Assembly: GCA_029239355.1 (NCBI GenBank)
Contig: JAQZAZ010000004.1
Location: 1-64,000, forward strand
Reading direction: 5' to 3'
From: Sphingobacterium sp.
GTDB taxonomy: Bacteria; Bacteroidota; Bacteroidia; Sphingobacteriales; Sphingobacteriaceae
Length of the DNA stretch: 64,000 bases
Position numbers and translations under genes: made by a program. The notes under the pieces are model-generated. The model was not told the origin of the DNA. It worked only from the letters and a program-made list of their open reading frames with translations, and ran no database searches. Below are positions 63,201 through 64,000 of this stretch, in pieces. Position 1 is the stretch's first letter; every line of letters begins with the position of its first letter.

Positions 63201-63397
63201 ACAATATGGTGTTTAACTGGAGTGTACCCAAAAATTTTACCGATAAGATCAATGTACGTTCACTCAAGTTGATGCTATCGGGCAATAACTTATGGACGAT
63301 CGTAGCCCCCTTTAAACACCGCGATCCCTATTCCTCATCCTTATACAACTATCCTACCATCCGGACAATATCCTTTGGTTTAAACTTTGGCATTTAA
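60203..63397 (+). CDS. SusC/RagA-family TonB-dependent outer-membrane transporter (second copy)
   Basis: 1064 residues. A long N-terminus with a signal peptide ending near residue 31 (TLYAHN), carboxypeptidase-regulatory-like domain about 48-120 (TGRVLDPEGKPVYGATILVK), TonB-box region SIDEVVVVGYGTKKRGEV, plug about 135-250 (VENISILKDASAAIYGASGA) and barrel to the terminal ISFGLNFGI. It heads a rightward susCD pair that leaves the window. Nothing here reveals the substrate. A calcium-loop-like DTNGDGKITEKD lies near residue 893, a common surface-loop element. Confidence 0.95.
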   Translation: MNNRLLTKSLLKSSIKLLCPLMALSPITLYAHNFSERPILLTTKYAGITGRVLDPEGKPVYGATILVKGSKAGVKTGEDGVFHINLPADNQVIIVSYIGYKVQEIDMTGKTSITIRLESNTSIDEVVVVGYGTKKRGEVLGAVASVDPKEIQDIPAANIAAALRDRVAGLGVSETSGRPGAAVTLNVRNAFASDQAKLQGVTNEPLYVIDGIISTSDVFENLDASMVENISILKDASAAIYGASGAKGVILVTTKRGQVGKTQLSYNGYIGISDATVKPKMLSAYQHAKLLNESYALNNAQPTSFFSDEDLAYLKTNPYKSWYDELWKSSKMERHNLSISGGSEKVTFFAGGSYQKEDGNYAGMNQQKYSFRSGFNAEIIDGLKADVAFNVNNTKTNSQNSLSDDRDQNFYQTLITTPQWVPIQIDGLPVNFNNINANSNTNPLAIINSGYYQKQNNSNYSINASLNYAPKALKGFNARIQVSHSGTSSSGQEYLPAYDLYDFVRWGNNNLLYTNTVNSTFRMDGNKTKIAPSLGKGSSYQGNLVLQYANTFGDHNMAVMLGAEQSASNSEGLSAYWTNQQLLNMDEYWAFDQSTFTNNGRTIEEAVKRSFFGRFNYDYKKKYLVEVITRLDASSRFAKGKIWGLFPTVATGWVVSEENFFKDLNYISYLKVRANYGLVGEDRVNARLWQERFSVDLVNTGYLYGETPVASLNPTIIANPDISWEKHRTFNFGIESRWFDNKLSFGFEYYFRDSYDVFDKGNDENFPMYAGFKAPVVNYQKRKGWGTEFSLGYQNTFSNGLKLSTNMNFGYSGSYTTQMFFNKFQLYDFSYPDWKVEMGTDSRKYNTGNYGLIYVDMLRTQQDVDNFLAKNPNYTIDGKVPQVGWTVYEDTNGDGKITEKDLTTMFENTSPIFSTGVTIGLAYKSFSLNTNFRAVFGGKAFYESQAMTAPTDKVNVPSFWEDHWSLENPDGRFPRYDDAAMMRKWNSTFWAKDGTTIRINNMVFNWSVPKNFTDKINVRSLKLMLSGNNLWTIVAPFKHRDPYSSSLYNYPTIRTISFGLNFGI

Positions 63398-63408
63398 CAT
63401 ACAAAGAC

Positions 63409-64000
63409 ATGAAAAGACATTTTAACTATATCATAGCCCTACTGATGGCATCCAGTACAGTTCTTATGAGCCAAAGCTGTAAAGATGATTTTTTTGAGCT
63501 GGTCGATCATGGAGGTCTTGACGCCCGCATCTGGGACAACGAAGGCGCAATAGAATTCTATTTGGCAGGCACTTATGCCATGATTATGCCGACCCATCCC
63601 CATGAGATCACCCCCAATGACATGCAGATGCACTATGCCAGTGACGAAAACTATTTCTCGGGAACCAATGCACCCAGCAAAAAAGTATTGGGATTAAGCG
63701 GTGAAATTACGCCCAATGATGTCAAATACATTGCAAGCAAATACCAGGGCACCAATGTGGGTGACAACCGGTATTTTGACATCGCCCGTTGCAACAATGC
63801 CATTGCCTATATCCCAACAGGCACACTCTCGGCTGATGTAAAGAAAAAATTTTTAGGTCAGTTTTATGCGTTGCGGGCTATGGTTTATTTTGAGCTCACC
63901 CGGCTGTACGGCGGTGTCCCCTTGGTTCTTGACCCTCAAAATCCCGATAACCTGAAACTGGAGGGCCGAGCTTCGGCAAAGGCTTGTTTTGGGCAGATCG
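63409..64000 (+). CDS. SusD/RagB-family lipoprotein, cut off by the window end
   Basis: 197 residues are visible from the ATG at 63409. The lipobox is VLMSQSCKDD. SusD helical features follow: DIARCNNAIAYIPTGTLSAD and FLGQFYALRAMVYFELTRLY-GGVPLVLDP, the family's central motif. It begins 11 bases after the susC stop; partner of the 60203-63397 transporter. Confidence 0.92.
   Translation, partial: MKRHFNYIIALLMASSTVLMSQSCKDDFFELVDHGGLDARIWDNEGAIEFYLAGTYAMIMPTHPHEITPNDMQMHYASDENYFSGTNAPSKKVLGLSGEITPNDVKYIASKYQGTNVGDNRYFDIARCNNAIAYIPTGTLSADVKKKFLGQFYALRAMVYFELTRLYGGVPLVLDPQNPDNLKLEGRASAKACFGQI

Noticed and set aside
1-64000. CRISPR arrays, tRNA or rRNA genes
   Set aside because: No repeat-spacer pattern or stable-RNA gene was recognised by eye on either strand.

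Overview
The window reads as a chromosomal segment of a Bacteroidota bacterium, most likely a Sphingobacteriaceae member such as Sphingobacterium (inference from gene content, moderate AT richness and family types; no 16S gene is present). The supporting content is two SusC/SusD outer-membrane uptake pairs, a further TonB receptor with a DUF4249 lipoprotein, GldL/GldM of the type IX secretion/gliding motor, fimbrillin-like lipoproteins, PepSY-like and LepB proteins of Bacteroidota type, and promoters matching the Bacteroidota -33 TTTG / -7 TANNTTTG consensus.

Layout. 1-1.1 kb has no recognisable gene. It holds a GC-rich unexplained block and a 143-bp dyad built from ten TTAG motifs at an exact 11-bp period. 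1.1-13.6 kb is a glycan-utilisation locus read leftward: susC, susD, a 7TM sensor fused to a transposase-type zinc ribbon, a GH2 glycosidase interrupted by one in-frame TAA, a beta-helix glycan-active protein, and the decayed tail of an M60-like peptidase. The distal end of this locus is eroding. 13.9-20 kb is mostly housekeeping: lepB, small secreted proteins, and a PepSY-like protein beside a histidine kinase/response regulator pair. 20.2-23.8 kb has an AraC regulator next to an exported amidohydrolase, and an acyltransferase.

24-30.2 kb is a compact surface-fibre locus that looks like a chaperone-usher analogue: a small beta-rich subunit, a PapD-like chaperone, a larger two-part subunit, a convergent usher-like beta-barrel and a LuxR-type regulator. 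30.7-38.6 kb is a polysaccharide cluster with a CapD-type dehydratase, all four dTDP-L-rhamnose genes, a rhamnosyltransferase-like GT2 and a CpsB/YwqE PHP phosphatase.

38.7-43.7 kb holds two divergent fimbrillin-like lipoprotein genes. Each is preceded by a previously unlisted small gene (57 and 54 codons), and the two small products share a Y-x2-P-x7-ELE-x2-(I/V)-AAGS core. 44-48.3 kb is accessory: an HTH regulator, a small secreted protein, an AraC regulator, a receiver-only response regulator, and a tyrosine recombinase preceded by a 19-bp perfect inverted repeat flanking a promoter-like segment (candidate invertible switch). 48.4-57.2 kb has an outer-membrane protein, a membrane-anchored papain-like protease, an acyltransferase, a TonB receptor/DUF4249 pair, an EEP-family phosphodiesterase and an MscS channel. 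57.5-60 kb is gldL-gldM without gldK or gldN beside them. The window ends in a second susC and a truncated susD.

Best candidates for something undescribed are the phased TTAG dyad, the paired AAGS small proteins with fimbrillins, the chaperone-usher-like locus, the sensor-zinc ribbon fusion, and the inverted-repeat/recombinase region. All functional statements rest on reading the sequence; no searches or folding programs were run.
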